From: Biscogniauxia marginata
Lineage: Eukaryota > Ascomycota > Sordariomycetes > Xylariales > Xylariaceae
DNA length: 64,000 nt
Assembly: GCA_022695795.1 (NCBI GenBank)
Contig: MU404171.1
Span: forward strand, 39,545 to 103,544
Direction: 5' to 3'
Below the pieces are notes generated by a model, which had not been told where the DNA came from, did no database searches, and saw nothing but the letters and a program-made list of their open reading frames with translations. The translations under genes were made by a program, and so were the position numbers. Positions 1 to 12,999 of this stretch are shown here, in pieces. Every line of letters starts with the position of its first letter. Position 1 is the stretch's first letter.

Positions 1-114
1 AATTTATTTCTTTTATATTAATTTATTTCTTTTATATTAATTTATTTCTTTTATATTAATTTATTTCTTTTATATTAATTTATTTCTTTTATATTAATTT
101 ATTTCTTTTATATT
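1..114. repeat. Six tandem copies of a 19-bp AT-rich unit
   Basis: Six uninterrupted identical copies of aatttatttcttttatatt run from the first base of the window, so the array may continue to the left. No coding potential is seen. Perfect identity between copies contrasts with the heavily mutated DNA that follows and suggests recent slippage. Confidence 0.9.
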
Positions 115-925
115 ATATAATTATATAAATTTATAACTCTTAATATAACGATATAAAATTAACTATATATAAATATAAAATCTCGTAAATTAATCCTTAT
201 ATAATTAAACGATTAACTTTACACTTTATTTCTTATTATAATAAAATTAAAGTATTATTTACGTTTCGTCGTTTAAAAATAACTTAATTTTAAAAATAAA
301 TCGTTTTTATTTATAAAACTAACTACCGAAAATATACATTTTTATATAATATTAACCAAGTTTATATATTATTATATAAATACTATTATATAACCCTTAT
401 AATAAATCGAGATTTTATAAAAATAATATAAAAGCCTTTATTTTTAATTTTAAAGTTAATAAAAAGTATTTATTAAATTATAAAGTTTATAAAAACTTAA
501 AAGACGACATTTTTATTATATATATATTTTAAGTTAATTATCTTATTTATAAATAAATAACGTTTTATATTACTTAATATTCATATAATAAATAATTATA
601 TTTTAAAAAGCGAAAATTACTTATAATTAAAAAGTATCTCGTTTATTTAATATTAATCAAAATATATATTTTAAATATACTTTATTATAAAGTTTTTATA
701 ATTAATTTAATTATTATATTTATAATAATAAATTAATATAATTATTTTATAAATAACTTATTATTAAAATTTATTATATAAACTTTTATATTTTTAATTA
801 AATGAAATTATTTTAATTAAACTTAAATAAAAAATAACTAAAAATTAATATTTATCATTTAAATTCATATATTTTTACGTATAACTAATAAAATTTATAT
901 AAAATACCTTTAAATAAACAATAAT
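115..925. other. AT-rich RIP-like DNA without a recognisable gene
   Basis: This stretch is almost entirely A and T, with the remaining C and G mostly in CpG. I see no open frame or family motif. It is presumably another decayed repeat into which the retrotransposon at 931 was inserted. Confidence 0.6.
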
Positions 926-930
926 CTTTA

Positions 931-1105
931 TAATACGAGTGCTTATAAGGTGTAAAAATAATAATAGAATTGTATAGAGAGAAGGGAGGAGCCTTGTAAG
1001 CTTGCGGCTTATAAGCTTTATATATAAACCTTTATTTCTTTTATTTAATTAAGCTATTTAAGGTTAAAACCTATAAAGTCTTTTAACCTTTATAGCCTTA
1101 TATTA
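931..1105. repeat. Left 175-bp LTR of the outer retrotransposon
   Basis: Pairs with 15676-15850 over its full length, differing mainly by C/T and G/A transitions as expected from RIP. The consensus ends are TGATACGA...TCGTATCA, an 8-bp terminal inverted repeat, here mutated to TAATACGA and ...ATATTA. It contains a TATA-like TATATAAAC and a purine block (agagagaagggagga). Confidence 0.88.
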
Positions 1106-3642
1106 AATGCCAAGCGTAGGAAAAGCTTTTATTAACCTTAATAGCTTTTATATTATATTACGTTTATAATATTTATAATTATATAAAAAATTTAAATTTT
1201 AAAAAAACATTAAATTTAATACGAATATATATAAAAGTCCTTTAATTCTTACACGATTTACCTCGTTCTCGCTTAGATTTAAACTTTTTAACTTATTTAA
1301 ACTTTTTTCGTGACTATTTAAATTCTTAACTTATTTTTACTTTTAACTTAGGTTTTTCTCTTATTCGTTTTTAATATTTATTAATAAATTTTTATAAATT
1401 AAATAATAATTAACCCTTGTTTATTTATATGTTATTTTTATATTTATATCTTTTTTATTTAATTAAATATTAAAACCCGTTTTTAATACGGTTAAATCGA
1501 TAGTTTAAAATAACTTTAGTTTTATATATATCGTTTATTTCTTTTTAGTTATTTTTTAAAGGTTAATAATAAATATACGACTAATATAACAAGATAAATT
1601 TTAAAGTTATTTAATAATTCTAGTTTATATGTTAATTATTTAACGCGCTTTTTAATCCTTTAAAGGTTAATACGTTATTAAAAGTAACTTTTAAATAGTT
1701 TATTAAATAAATAATTATTATTATATAACTTAAAAAACATTTCGTTTCTTTTCGCGAACTTTAATACTTAATATTAATTATTATATTATAATTTAACGTT
1801 AATTACGGCGAAATCTATAATAAATACCGCGTTTTTCCGAATATAATCCCAAAAAAGTAAATATTTATAAAGGTTTTAAAATATTTATTTAAGCTTATTA
1901 ATATATTTAATAATTTTAATAACTTAAAATTAAATAACTACTTATAAAAAGTAAATTTTATAAATTTAAAATAAATCTTATTTAAGTTTTATTATAAGGC
2001 TAATAATATGTTAATTTAAAATCCGTTTAAATATATAAAATTATAATATTAAATAATTATTTTTATTATTTAATTCTTTCTTTGAAAAAACCTATTACTT
2101 TAAAAGTAATATATCGTAATTATAAATAACCTCGTATTTAAAACCTTTTATATAATTTTTATTTGAAATAATATTTTTAAAAATAATTATTTTATTAAAA
2201 TAATAACTTAATTTTTTGTTATATATTTCTTATTATTAAATATAAATATTATTCGTTTTAAAATCAAATATAAATTAATTAATAAAATATTATAATAATT
2301 TTTATTTTTACTTTTTAATTATTATAAAATGTTTTTTAATAATACTTTTAAAAGCTTTATAATAAAATTAATAACTAATATATATATTAATAAAGGGTTA
2401 TTCGATTAAATAAATTAATACCTTAAATAATATTTTATATATTTTTTATTTAATAAATCTTATCTTGAATAACGAATAATTCTAGTTTATATAATATTTG
2501 GTTTATATCGAAATAATACTTCTTATTATATATTATAATAAAAAACTCTTATATTAATAGTTATAAAATGTAAAGGCGGCGTAATTAATCGCGTTTAATA
2601 TTATAAAATAATTCGATTTTAAGGTTAATTTTAAATAAATAACCGTTACGCGAAAAAATTATAGCGTTTTTATTGTTATTCGTGATTTAAATCTCGATTA
2701 AAATTTTTTTTATATTTAATATCTTTTTTATAAACGTCTTAAAATTATATTTTTAATAAGTTATTTATAATAACTTTTAAAAAAATACGTATAATCGATT
2801 TCGATATTTTATACTTCGTTTAAAACCGTTAATTTATTAATCTTTTTTAGCTTATTATTAACGTTTTCGACATTTTATTTAATTTATAAACATTATTACG
2901 TTTTTATTTAATAATTATATTATAATTTAAAGCTTTTTAATAACTTAAATTAAATATATTACTTTTAATTTAAAAGAATTATAACGCATTCGACGTTTAA
3001 TAAATAACGACTAAAATATATAATTAATAACATTTATATAAATAATATTACGGTTTTAAAGCTTTATTTAAACTTAAATTTAATATAAAAAACTATAACG
3101 TTAAAACTTTTTTAAAAAAACCGTCGATTTATAAATAAAAAATCTCGTTTAAATAATAATAATATAAAAATTTAATTTTATAAACGAGTTTTTAAATAAC
3201 TTTAAATAAATCCTATTTTTATTACGTAAGTTTATAATATATAAAACGCGTATATATTTACCGTTTTTTATTATTATTTTTTTCGACTTGTTTTGTTTCA
3301 CGTTTTTTTATTAATTATATGTAATATAATAACAAAATCCATAAGAATTTAATTACTTCGAGATATTACTTAAAGGTTTTTAATTAATAAAAAAACTTTA
3401 AAATTTAAAATTTAATTATATGTTTCTTTATAATTAATAACTTAAATATATTAACGCGAAATCTTAAAAGCTTTATTAAAAAGTACTTAAAAATTAACTT
3501 TTTTAAAGACATAAAAACTCCTTTATTAATAAATAACTTAAAAATAATTTCGAAATAATATAAATAATTTTTAATTATATCGAAAAAAATAATAATATCG
3601 TTAATAAAAACCTAGTAAAATTTAATAAATAAGCAAAGTAAT

Positions 3643-4102
3643 TATGACGAACCTCCCTGTGTGTTCTTAGTCAGCTAACTTTACAGGTAAGTACGTACTG
3701 GGTTTTCTTGATTTAAAGGTAATAGTAGGTTGAGATTAGTTCAAGTAATTCACGATGTTATATTCGTTAAAGAGGTTTCAAGGTACTTTCATTATAGTAT
3801 TAAAGAGTAACTATAGTCTTAAATTAATAGCTAAAAAACGAAAGACTAATTATATAAGAAATTCTAGTTTATTTATACTTATTACTTCTTCTTTGTAATA
3901 TATTAAATACCTTTAAACTTAAATAAGTTTTAAAACTAACTTAAATTCATTATATTAAGTTTATTTTAGTTAACTAATTAACACAGGTTTAATATTATGT
4001 GATGTTATATAGAATATGTATTATCTTTATTATTTCGTATATTTTTAGTTCCTGTTTTAATATCCTTATTAGGGTTCTTTTTAATAAAGCTAATTTATAA
4101 CA
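3643..4102 (-). repeat. 3' LTR of the chromovirus
   Basis: 460 bp, matching 10692-11151 throughout. Left flank is GTAAT. In element orientation it begins TGTTATAAATTAGC and should end in TCACA; the solo copy at 18572 shows the unmutated TGTGACGAACC end on the plus strand. The adjacent polypurine tract at 4103-4120 identifies it as the 3' LTR. Confidence 0.92.
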
Positions 4103-4689
4103 CTATTCCCTTTTTCTTTAGATTTTTGTTTTAAAAACCTTAAGTAAGTTCTTCCCTTTTTATTTTTTATAATGTTTAATGTTTTAAAATTACTTGCGAA
4201 ACCTCGTAAAAATAAGCGGGAGTCCCGGGATTTTTTTATTATATATATTTGGTTTTTTAGTTTTAAGGTATTTCTTTGTTTTAATTATTTTAAAATTAAT
4301 TTACTTTACTTTATAATTCCCGAATTTAAAACTTGTTTTAATTATATAATTAAAACTTATTATTATTACGACGGTTTAAATATCGAGATATTTAACTTAT
4401 TTAATATAAGTTAAAAACGTGAGAAATTAGCGGTTAAGCGTCGTAAAATAAAGGAGAAACTTTAATCCTTTAATAATTAATTATAAGCCTTCGTAAGACG
4501 GTTAATTCGTATTTATAAGTAAAAGGAGTTTCTTTAAAAACGGGGTTTAAAGATGTTAAAACGCGGTTTTTCTTCTATTAAAGAGATGGAGAAGGTGAAG
4601 GAGAAAGAATAAGAACGTTTAAAAGAGAAGTAAGCCAAACTAGCGGCCGAACAACGTTCGCTAGCCGAGTAGATTAATGCTGCTTCTGC

Positions 4690-7400
4690 GGCCGTCCCCT
4701 CTTTCGACCTGTCTTTTCTAGATCAAGACCCCGATTTTCGGGCCCTCCTAGCCGATCCGGGTTCTAGCGATAAAAATTCTTAAGTTCGTTCGTCAGGTGC
4801 CTTAAGTGCTTAAGAAGTTCTTAAGTGTTTTCTTTTAATAAATAGCTTTCTTATTTAACAAAATATTATAATTAATTTTTAACTCGTTTTAAATCTAATA
4901 TTTTTTCTATTTTATACTTATTAAAGTTTTCCTTAAATTCTAGTTAGTTTTCTAATATAACGTTATTTAATACTAGTTTTAAAAGTAAAATATAAAATAT
5001 AAAATATATTTTAAATCTTTTTAATAATGCTAATTTATAATTAACTTTTAAAATAACTTTTTTAATTTTATATAGTTTTAATTTCTTTAATTTAAGGTGT
5101 TTTTAATATTACGCTTTATTATTAACGGAATAAATAAATTATATCTCCTTTTTTAAAAATTAATCTTTTAATTCTTTTTTTATTATAATATTTTGTTATT
5201 TTATCTTGAATAAACTGTAATTCTTTTTATAGCCGTTATTATATTACTTAGACCTTTTTAAATAATACTTCTGTTTTTAGGGCCTTTATTTTGACTTTTA
5301 ATGTTTTCGTGAATTTAATTGGTTGTTTTTAGACTTTCGCCCTTTATTTGTACACTGCCTTATGTAATAATATTTTTATATTCTCGTTAATTAAAGTGTT
5401 ATATACTATTTAAGCTATTAATAATAATTCTACTTAGTTATTTATTTCCTAGTTAATATAGCTTTATAAATATTATTTTATCGTTTAATTTAGTTTTTTT
5501 ATTTATTTGTTTATTTAAAGGTAATACGTTATAAATAACTTTTATTTAATTTTTATCCGTTTTATTAGATTTATCTAAAATTTTAAAGTAAATAGTTTAT
5601 TTTTATTTGAAATAATGCGTTTTAGTAGTTTATATTTATTAACATATTCTTTTAAGAAATTAAAAGCTAGTTATTTTACTGTGTTTAATTCGTTAAATAA
5701 TAAGAAATAGGCATATTTTATAAGTTTATTAATAATTACCTATATATTGTTATAAGGTACTTCTATGGTAGGATTTTTTAACTTTAGAAGTTTCATTACG
5801 AAATCCCATGTAATTATGTGCCATGCTTTATTAAGTATCTAGGTTAGCTATAGTAGTTTATATGGTTTATATCGTGATGCTTTAGCTTTATTATAAATAT
5901 TACAATTTTTTATAATTCTTTTAATTGTTTATCGCATTCCTAGAAAGTCGAATTCTTTTTAAAGTCGTTTTATTATTTTAAAGATTCCTTGGTGGCTATG
6001 TAAAGAGTGTTTATAAAATTCTTTAACGAATTCGTTTTATACTCGTTTTAATACGTATACCTTTTCTTTATACGAGAGAAGTTCATCGCTAAATTCTTGC
6101 TAAGATTATAATTATTTTTCTTTTTAATTATAATTTTCTTTAAAACGTTATTTCTAGTTTCCTATGTTAATTCGCATATAAGTTAATATAACTAATTTAT
6201 CATTTTGTTATTTAAATATTTAGATATCTTTTTTGTTGATTTTTGATTTATAATTTCCCTTTTTACTAAGAAGATTTATTTAGATATTTTCCTTTCCTTT
6301 AATATGCTAGATTTTAAAATTGAATTTTAATAAGAAAATTATTTAACGCTTATATTTTTAATTAAGCGTTTATATTATTATAAATCGTGTAAAGTTCTTA
6401 TAGTTTAAATAGATATTAATAGGTTCCTTGGTTTTATTAAGTTATAATTCTTATTTCTTTAATGCTTTAATGATTATTAATAATTCCTTATTATAGATTT
6501 AATAGTTTAGTTTAGCACTATATAGTGCTTTAAATAAGTACGCGACTAGGTACTATTTCCTATTATTTTCTAGTTGCTTTAAAACTGCTTTAATAGCGAA
6601 ATCTAAGGCGTTTATCTTTAGTCGTTTCTTTTTATTTTCGTTTAGAAGTTTACATATAACCTCACTAGTTATAACTTCCTTTAACTACTAAAAAGCTTGT
6701 CTAGCTTTTTTAGTAAAATGAAAAGCCTTTTTTGTTCTTGTTAAAATAGTTAGTTCCGTTAATAGTTTAGCGATACGCCCGAAATCTTTAATGAATTATT
6801 TAACGTAGTTAATAAAACCAAGAAATACGCGTACGTTTATGACATTTTTAGGTTCCGGTTAATCTTTAACTATTATTATTTTCCTTTTTTAAATGCGGAT
6901 TTCTCTTGGATTTATTATAAATCTTAGATAATTTAGTTTTTTAATATGTTATTTATTTTTAGTTAGATAAATAAATAAGTTTGTTTTTTCTAGGGTTTTT
7001 AATATTTGTTTTATATGTTTTTTATGTTTTTTCTCGTTTTTTAAGTAAATTAATATATCGTTTAAATAAACGAATATAAATTTATTTAGAAACTTACGAA
7101 GAATTGTTATAATTATATATTAAAATGTAATAAGTACGTTAATAAGTCTAAACGGCATAACTTTGTATTTATAATATCTATATATTGTTCGAAATACGGT
7201 ATATTATTAGTATTCTTTAGCCATTTTAATTATATAATATTTATCGCGAAGATCTAGTGCTATAAAGATTTAGGCCTTGCTAATTTGTCTTTTTATAAGT
7301 TTCATTAATAGTAACGAGTATTCGTTTTTCTTGGTTATTTTATTGAGGTATTAGTAGTCGATTACTCGTCGCTATACTAGGTTTCTTTTTTTATTAATAT
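4690..7400 (-). pseudogene. Decayed pol: reverse transcriptase, integrase, chromodomain
   Basis: The minus-strand translation retains family landmarks between stops. Reverse transcriptase: VIDY*YLNKITKKNEY near 7340-7390, ALDLRDKYYIIKM near 7215-7265, KVMPFRLINV near 7120-7160, and the active-site box as YLNDILIY near 7040-7075, where the first catalytic Asp of the usual YLDDIL reads Asn. Integrase: an HHCC zinc finger beginning HSLHSHQG (about 5985-6010), then WDFVMKLLK (about 5790-5820) and VIINKLIKYAYF (about 5710-5745). C-terminal: a chromodomain-like EKILDLKRVKN and ENT*ELLKHL (about 4790-4920), then a basic GRKRGRPQK tail. The dozens of in-frame stops rule out function. Order and motifs fit Ty3/gypsy chromoviruses. 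RNase H must lie around 6.3-6.8 kb but I could not define it. Confidence 0.85.
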
Positions 7401-9479
7401 GTTACTTCTCGTTTTTATCGATTTTAGGTATTATAATTACCGGGTATTTTAATAAGGACTTTGATTTTTAAATGTATTCTTTATTAAAATCCTTTTAAAT
7501 TCTTTTTTATAGTACTTTTTGTTTTTTTAATTTATAAAATACATTAAAAATAGTTTTAATTACTTTTTTTCTTTAAAATGGATTTAATAATCTTATTAAT
7601 TATATTTTAATAATTCTTTTTTTGTCTTATTTCTAAATAATTTATAAAAACGAAGGTACTTACGTAGTACTTTTTTCGTTAGATTTTTAAGTTTAATTAC
7701 TCGAATTATATAAGCGATATATTTCGTTTTTGCATCCGTTTCTTTAAAGTTATTTGCGGTACTTATCTCGTAACCCGTAATAGTTAACTCCTCTTATTTT
7801 TAATCTTAATAAAGCGTGTTTATCTCGAAATTTATTTATGAATTACTTCTTTTAAGCTAATTTATTCTTAGTATTATATCGTAACTTAATATGTATATAA
7901 TGTTAAAAATGACTTGTTTAAAATGTTTTTAAATAGTTATTAAAAAAGGGATTATTTCTCTTAATACTTTATTATTCTCGTAACTAAATATATATCCTTC
8001 GAAGTTTTATAATTAATATAAACTTTGTTTATATATTTATAATATTTTGTCTTTTTAAGTTATTTTAGTTAAGATATAGCTTTTATTTACTTTTGAGTTT
8101 ATAAGGGCTTTATACTCCTTTTCATTATACCTAACTCTGGTTTTAATAGTATTATTAAGTCTCGACTAGACTTTATATAAGGATTTACTATTTATGGCTT
8201 CTCGCTGCTTTACTGGCGAGAGCCTTTGCCGTTTTTTGGTTTTCTACGCTTTTTCTTTTTTGGGTTTCTTTGAGTTGTTATAGCCCGGATGTCCTTTTAT
8301 TCTTAAGCTTTCATAGAAGCGTGTTTCTAGTAATTATTATTTAAATAGTTCTTTTAATTATCCTTTATATAGTAGGGGGTAAGAGGTTTATTTTTTATAT
8401 AAAACCTTATATATTAAAACTTTAATTCTTTTTTAAAAGCCTTTTTATAACTTAAATCTGTTTTTTTATTAACTCGAAATTTCTTAAAGTTTTGAATTAT
8501 CTTTAAATAAAGTATATAATTCTTAAGTTTGTTAATTAAAGGTAACTTAATATTTCTTTATAAGTTTATATTAATTTCTAGAAACTTTCCCTTTTTTTAA
8601 GGTATGTCTTAACGATTCGTTTATAACTTAGTTTAATTACACGTATTTTTACTTGTTATTTTATTAAGTGCTTTCTTACTAAGCTAAATAAACTAATATT
8701 ATACTTAACTCGTTTTTTAAGCTATTATGAAAAATATAGTTCTTTTTATAATTCTTATAACTCGTCTTTAACTTCGTTTTCTTCGAAACCTGCTTCGAAT
8801 AAGTCGTGTACGTCGTATAATACTAAGATATAATATATATAACTTTTAGTAATTACTTTGTTACTTCTTTTAAAACTTAAGTGAAGATAACATACTTTAA
8901 AGTAATGTGGCTATCGTGGGACGTTATCGTAAATACACTTATTTTTTTTTGTGTCATTACTCTCTAGTTTTTAGGGATAATAACCGGCTTCGTCCTTAGA
9001 ACTTTTATATACTTAACAAGCGTCGTTAATATAAAAGCTTTAATGTAACGATATATATTCTTTTAAGCTTTAATGGATATTACAACTATTATTTATATAA
9101 AACCTTTAATTTAAGTTATTATGTTAGCTTTTTCCCTAGTGGGTTTTATACTTGTCGTCGTTATAATAGCTTTAATATAGCTTATTATGGTTTAACTCAA
9201 TTCCTAGGTCGTATTCTAGTTTATAGTTATTATATTTATACGGTAGTTCGTTTTCGTTATATCCTTATTTAGCTTATTTTAATGTAAAATATCCTAGATA
9301 TAAGTAGTTATTCTTTAAATAGTTTTTACGGTTAACTTAATAATATTTATAAATTTTTTATAAGGATTTCCTCGTTTTTCTTTGCTTTAATAGTAGTAAT
9401 AATAAATACTTGATTTACTTTTTTATTATTTTCGAAATGAATTCTCGTTTTAAAAGTTCTTTTTTTAGGTTAAGAAATC

Positions 9480-9600
9480 CTTCTTGTTTTTAATTCCTGT
9501 TTTTTAAGACTTTGACACTTGTTTTTATAATGTTTTTTTTAATAATTAAAACACTTAATAGTTGATTTATCTCGTTTCTTTTGCTTTTTTTAAGTAACGT
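9480..9600 (-). pseudogene. gag zinc-knuckle remnant of the chromovirus
   Basis: The minus strand reads KCFNY*KKHYKNKCQSLKK, close to the gag CCHC pattern CX2CX4HX4C, with the second Cys changed to Tyr (TGT to TAT, a RIP-type change) and one residue missing before the His. Its place between the 5' LTR and the reverse transcriptase fits the end of gag. From here up to 10690 the gag frame is not reliably readable. Confidence 0.55.
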
Positions 9601-10691
9601 TAATTTTAATGGGGTTTGACTTGGTTTTAGTGCCTTTTTTAGTTCCGGCACCGCTTTTGTGATTTCCTTCTTTTAATTAATCGCTATTTCTTCGTTATAC
9701 CGTTTTTTTTAAGGTACCGTTCGAAGTTTTCGTTATTAATGGTAATTGCCATTATAACGTAGTTATTAAACTTTCCTGGGTTTCTTTTTTTATATAGGTT
9801 CGTTTTATATAACTTATTTTTTATATGGTTTTTTAGTTTTTAATAAAACAAGTAATATAAGTTCTTAATAAGTAGTTATAACTGGTTTACGAGTTTTTTG
9901 AATTTAATAATATAATTTAAAGCTTTTTTGTTTTATTATAGTTTATAAAGTTGAGCTTCGGTTTATTACTTAAGGATTAAATTGCTGAATATAAACCTAA
10001 GTTGTTTTTTAAACTCCTTATAATCCTTAAAGACTTTCTTTGTGTCTTCTTAAGCGTTTGATCCGTTTTTTAAATGATTTTTTAACACTAGTTAAAACTA
10101 GGTTAAGGCAGTTCCGACGAGGAGCTGGGATATCGTGAAAACCTTTTATTTCTTAATAGTAATCGTTTTATAATAAAACCGTAAATAAGTTCCGGCTTAA
10201 ATTAAAAATCCTTTTAAATTACTTGATTTATTATATTTGCTAAGTATAATTAATTTAAAACCCTTTATATTAAGGGTTATTATATTGTTTTTATCGTTTA
10301 AGTTATTAAGGTCGTTATTATTTAAAAGTGGTTTTAGTTGCTTATTTCTAGGAAGTAAAAGTTGTTTTGCTTATTTGTTTTCTTTTTTAGGTGTTTTTTC
10401 CTCCTCTTTTTTTTCTTCTTTAAATAATTCTTTTTATTAAGCTTTTAAGGTGTTTTTTTATGATTCTTTTTTAATTATAATTATAATTAATTCTTATGTT
10501 GGTTTTTCTAAACCTTTTTGTTATACCGTAAAAAAATTTAAAGTTTTCGTTTAAAAGTTTATTAATTATTGTTTTTTTTTGTTTTTTTTTGTTGCTCTTT
10601 AGTTTTAAGGGGCATGTTTGTCCTAGGACGGTTCGACCGAGGGTCCCTTTTCCTGAACCAATGTTAAGCATTAATTAAGGAGCTATCAAAA

Positions 10692-11151
10692 GGTGATAAA
10701 CCTCCCTGTGTGTTCCTAGTTAACTAACTTCACAAGTAAATATATATTAGGTTTTCTTGATTTAAAGGTAATAATAAGTTGAGATTAGTTTAAGTAATTC
10801 ACGATGTTATGTTTATTAAAGAGGTTTTAAAGTATTTTCATTATAGTATTAAAGAGTAATTATAGTTTTAAATTAATAGCTAAAAAACGAAAGATTAATT
10901 ATATAAGAAATTCCAGTTTATTTATATTTATTACTTCTTCCTTATAATATGTTAAATACCTTTAAACTTGAATAAGTCTTGAGACCAATTTAGACTCACT
11001 ATATTAAGTTTGTCTTAATTAATTAATTAACATAGGTTTAATATTACGTGATATTACATAGAATGTGTGCTATCCCCACTATTTCGCACATTCTTAGTTC
11101 CTGTTCCGACATCCCTGTTAAGGTTCTTTTTAACAAAGCTAATTTATAATA
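10692..11151 (-). repeat. 5' LTR of the chromovirus
   Basis: 460 bp, colinear with 3643-4102. The right flank is GTAAT (11152-11156), matching the left flank of the other LTR. Differences between the two LTRs are mostly transitions in both directions, so RIP rather than age alone explains the divergence and LTR-based dating would mislead. Confidence 0.92.
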
Positions 11152-11298
11152 GTAATTAATTTATAAATCGTTATATATATAAATAATTTTTTAAAGCTTA
11201 TTAATATAATTATAAATCTTTTTAAACCGCGATAATTAATAATAATAAATTAATATTAAAATATAAAATATATTAAAAATTAATAAAAAAATAAAATA

Positions 11299-11793
11299 AC
11301 ATGTCTTATAAGGAAGTAGGCCACATAAGTAAGTGGGTCACTCGATTTCCCATATAAAATCGACTTTTTCAAAAATTTATAACTTTGCGCATAAAAATCG
11401 GAAAAATCTCGAACCTTTTTCATTAGTTATATAATTATAAGGTTTAATTAAAAGTAAAATCGGAAAAATGATTTTAAAGGACGCAAAAAGAAAACGCGTA
11501 AAAACTAAAATTAAAATAAAACGTATAAACCTTTTTATGTATTTTTTATATATTTAACTTTTATTTTTTTATTTTTTTTAGTTAAACCTTATAATTATAT
11601 AAATAAAAAAAAGGTCCGAGATTTTTACGATTTTTACGCGTAAAGTTATGAATTTTTGAAAAAGTCGATTTTATATAAGAAATCGAGTGGCTTATTTACT
11701 TATAAGAAATCGAGTGGCTTATTTACTTATAAGAAATCGAGTGGCTTATTTACTTATAAGAAATCGAGTGGCTTATTTACTTATAAGACACGT
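11299..11793. mobile_element. MITE with long inverted arms and TA target
   Basis: A 495-bp palindromic element flanked by TA (11297-11298 and 11794-11795), starting ACATGTCTTATAAG and ending CTTATAAGACACGT. The inverted arms run through shared blocks such as AAAATCGACTTTTTC and GGTTTAATTA. It has no coding capacity. TA duplication and ACGTG termini fit the Tc1/mariner-pogo superfamily. The right arm is lengthened by a 27-bp tandem array. Relatives: 36768-37402 and 21700-22009. Confidence 0.85.
11675..11782. repeat. Four tandem copies of a 27-bp unit in the MITE
   Basis: Four identical 27-bp copies beginning ataagaaatcgagtggc lie at the inner edge of the right terminus. The left arm has only one equivalent, so the array expanded after the palindrome formed. 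Identity of the copies in RIP-like surroundings implies expansion after mutation. Confidence 0.9.
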
Positions 11794-12999
11794 TAACGTT
11801 AATTATAATAATATAATATTTTCCTTTTATTAAATTAATAACTTTGACTTATAATAAAAACGAATAATTATTAAAATTATTTTATTAAAAACACGTAAAT
11901 CGATTATAATTTGTTTTTTTTTAATTTTTATATATAATACGTTATATTATAAATAATAAATATATAAAAAACGTTAACTTATCAACTTATTTTATTTTTC
12001 TTTATTTATAAACTTATAATTCTTTTAAATAAAAAGATATAATCGTATATATAACTTATAATTTTATTAGTTATTAATAAGAAATACCTTAAATTACTAC
12101 TTTTTAAGAATTTTAATAATGCTTTAATCTTGTTAAAACTTAAAAAAAAATTATTTTATTAAGCTTATTTATAAATAAGGCATTTTTAATATATATATAT
12201 ATATACCTTTTAATATAACATTTTTAAGCAAGTTCGAAGACTTATAAATACTTAATATTAAAAAAACCTTAAATATATATAACTTTAAATTATTCTTTTT
12301 AAAAATTATATTATATATAACGTTTAAAAAAGAGGTATTTAATATAGTTATAAACATTATAACCGCAAGCTTAATTATATTTAAAAGGGGTTCGCTTATA
12401 ACGTTAACTTTTATAATAACTATAATTATAGTAGAAATTAAACCGAACTTTATATTTACAAGTAATATAATTATATTATTTATTATTTTAAGTAGTGTGA
12501 CAAAAGCGATATTAGTAATTATAACGTTTATTAATAAAGGTTTTAATATTATTATAATTATAATTATTATAATAATTAATATAATAATCGCGATTATAAA
12601 TATTAAAGCTTTTAATTCTCTTTTTTAAAAACTAACAAAATAACTACTATTAATATTCTTTATAATATAATTCACGTTAATTTTATTTAAAACATTTTTA
12701 ATAATTACTATTTACGAAATATTAAAGTCGATAATTATATTTATAACTAATAAATAAATAACTATAAAGTTAAAGTTTTAATTATTTAATAAAGGCTTAT
12801 ATTTAATTTAAATATAAATCGATTTATTTAAAGAAATAATAATAACTTATATATTGATTATTTTATAAATATAAAAAAGTATAATAAAATTTATTAATTA
12901 GTTAAAAATAATTAATAATACGTTATAATTAATATTTATTTTATAAAAATATAAAAAGTTATTAATTACTTAACCGGATTTAATAAATTTTATTAATTT

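Larger units (their letters stand above)
3643..11151 (-). mobile_element. RIP-inactivated Ty3/gypsy chromovirus (nested)
   Basis: A complete 7.5-kb LTR retrotransposon with both LTRs 460 bp long (3643-4102 and 10692-11151) and a 5-bp target duplication, GTAAT, at 3638-3642 and 11152-11156. Read on the minus strand, the 5' LTR is the right-hand one. A polypurine tract (AAAGAAAAAGGGAATAG) abuts the 3' LTR at about 4103-4120, and the primer-binding region lies just below 10692. Internal minus-strand frames show a gag zinc-knuckle remnant, reverse transcriptase, integrase and a C-terminal chromodomain, which places it in the chromovirus branch. Stops occur throughout, mostly TAA/TAG where CAA/CAG or TGG would be expected, the RIP signature. 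It sits inside the element at 931-15850 and is therefore the younger of the two. Confidence 0.93.

Noticed and set aside
4544..4795. A plus-strand frame reading like a transposase tail (GLKMLKRGFSSIKEMEKV ... FLDQDPDF) interrupted by TAA/TAG
   Set aside because: The minus frame over the same bases continues directly from the chromodomain and precedes the polypurine tract and 3' LTR, so it explains the region; the plus reading is most likely its antisense shadow.
11675..11782. Possible CRISPR-like array
   Set aside because: Copies are directly abutting without spacers, and the host is a eukaryote; it is a minisatellite in a MITE.
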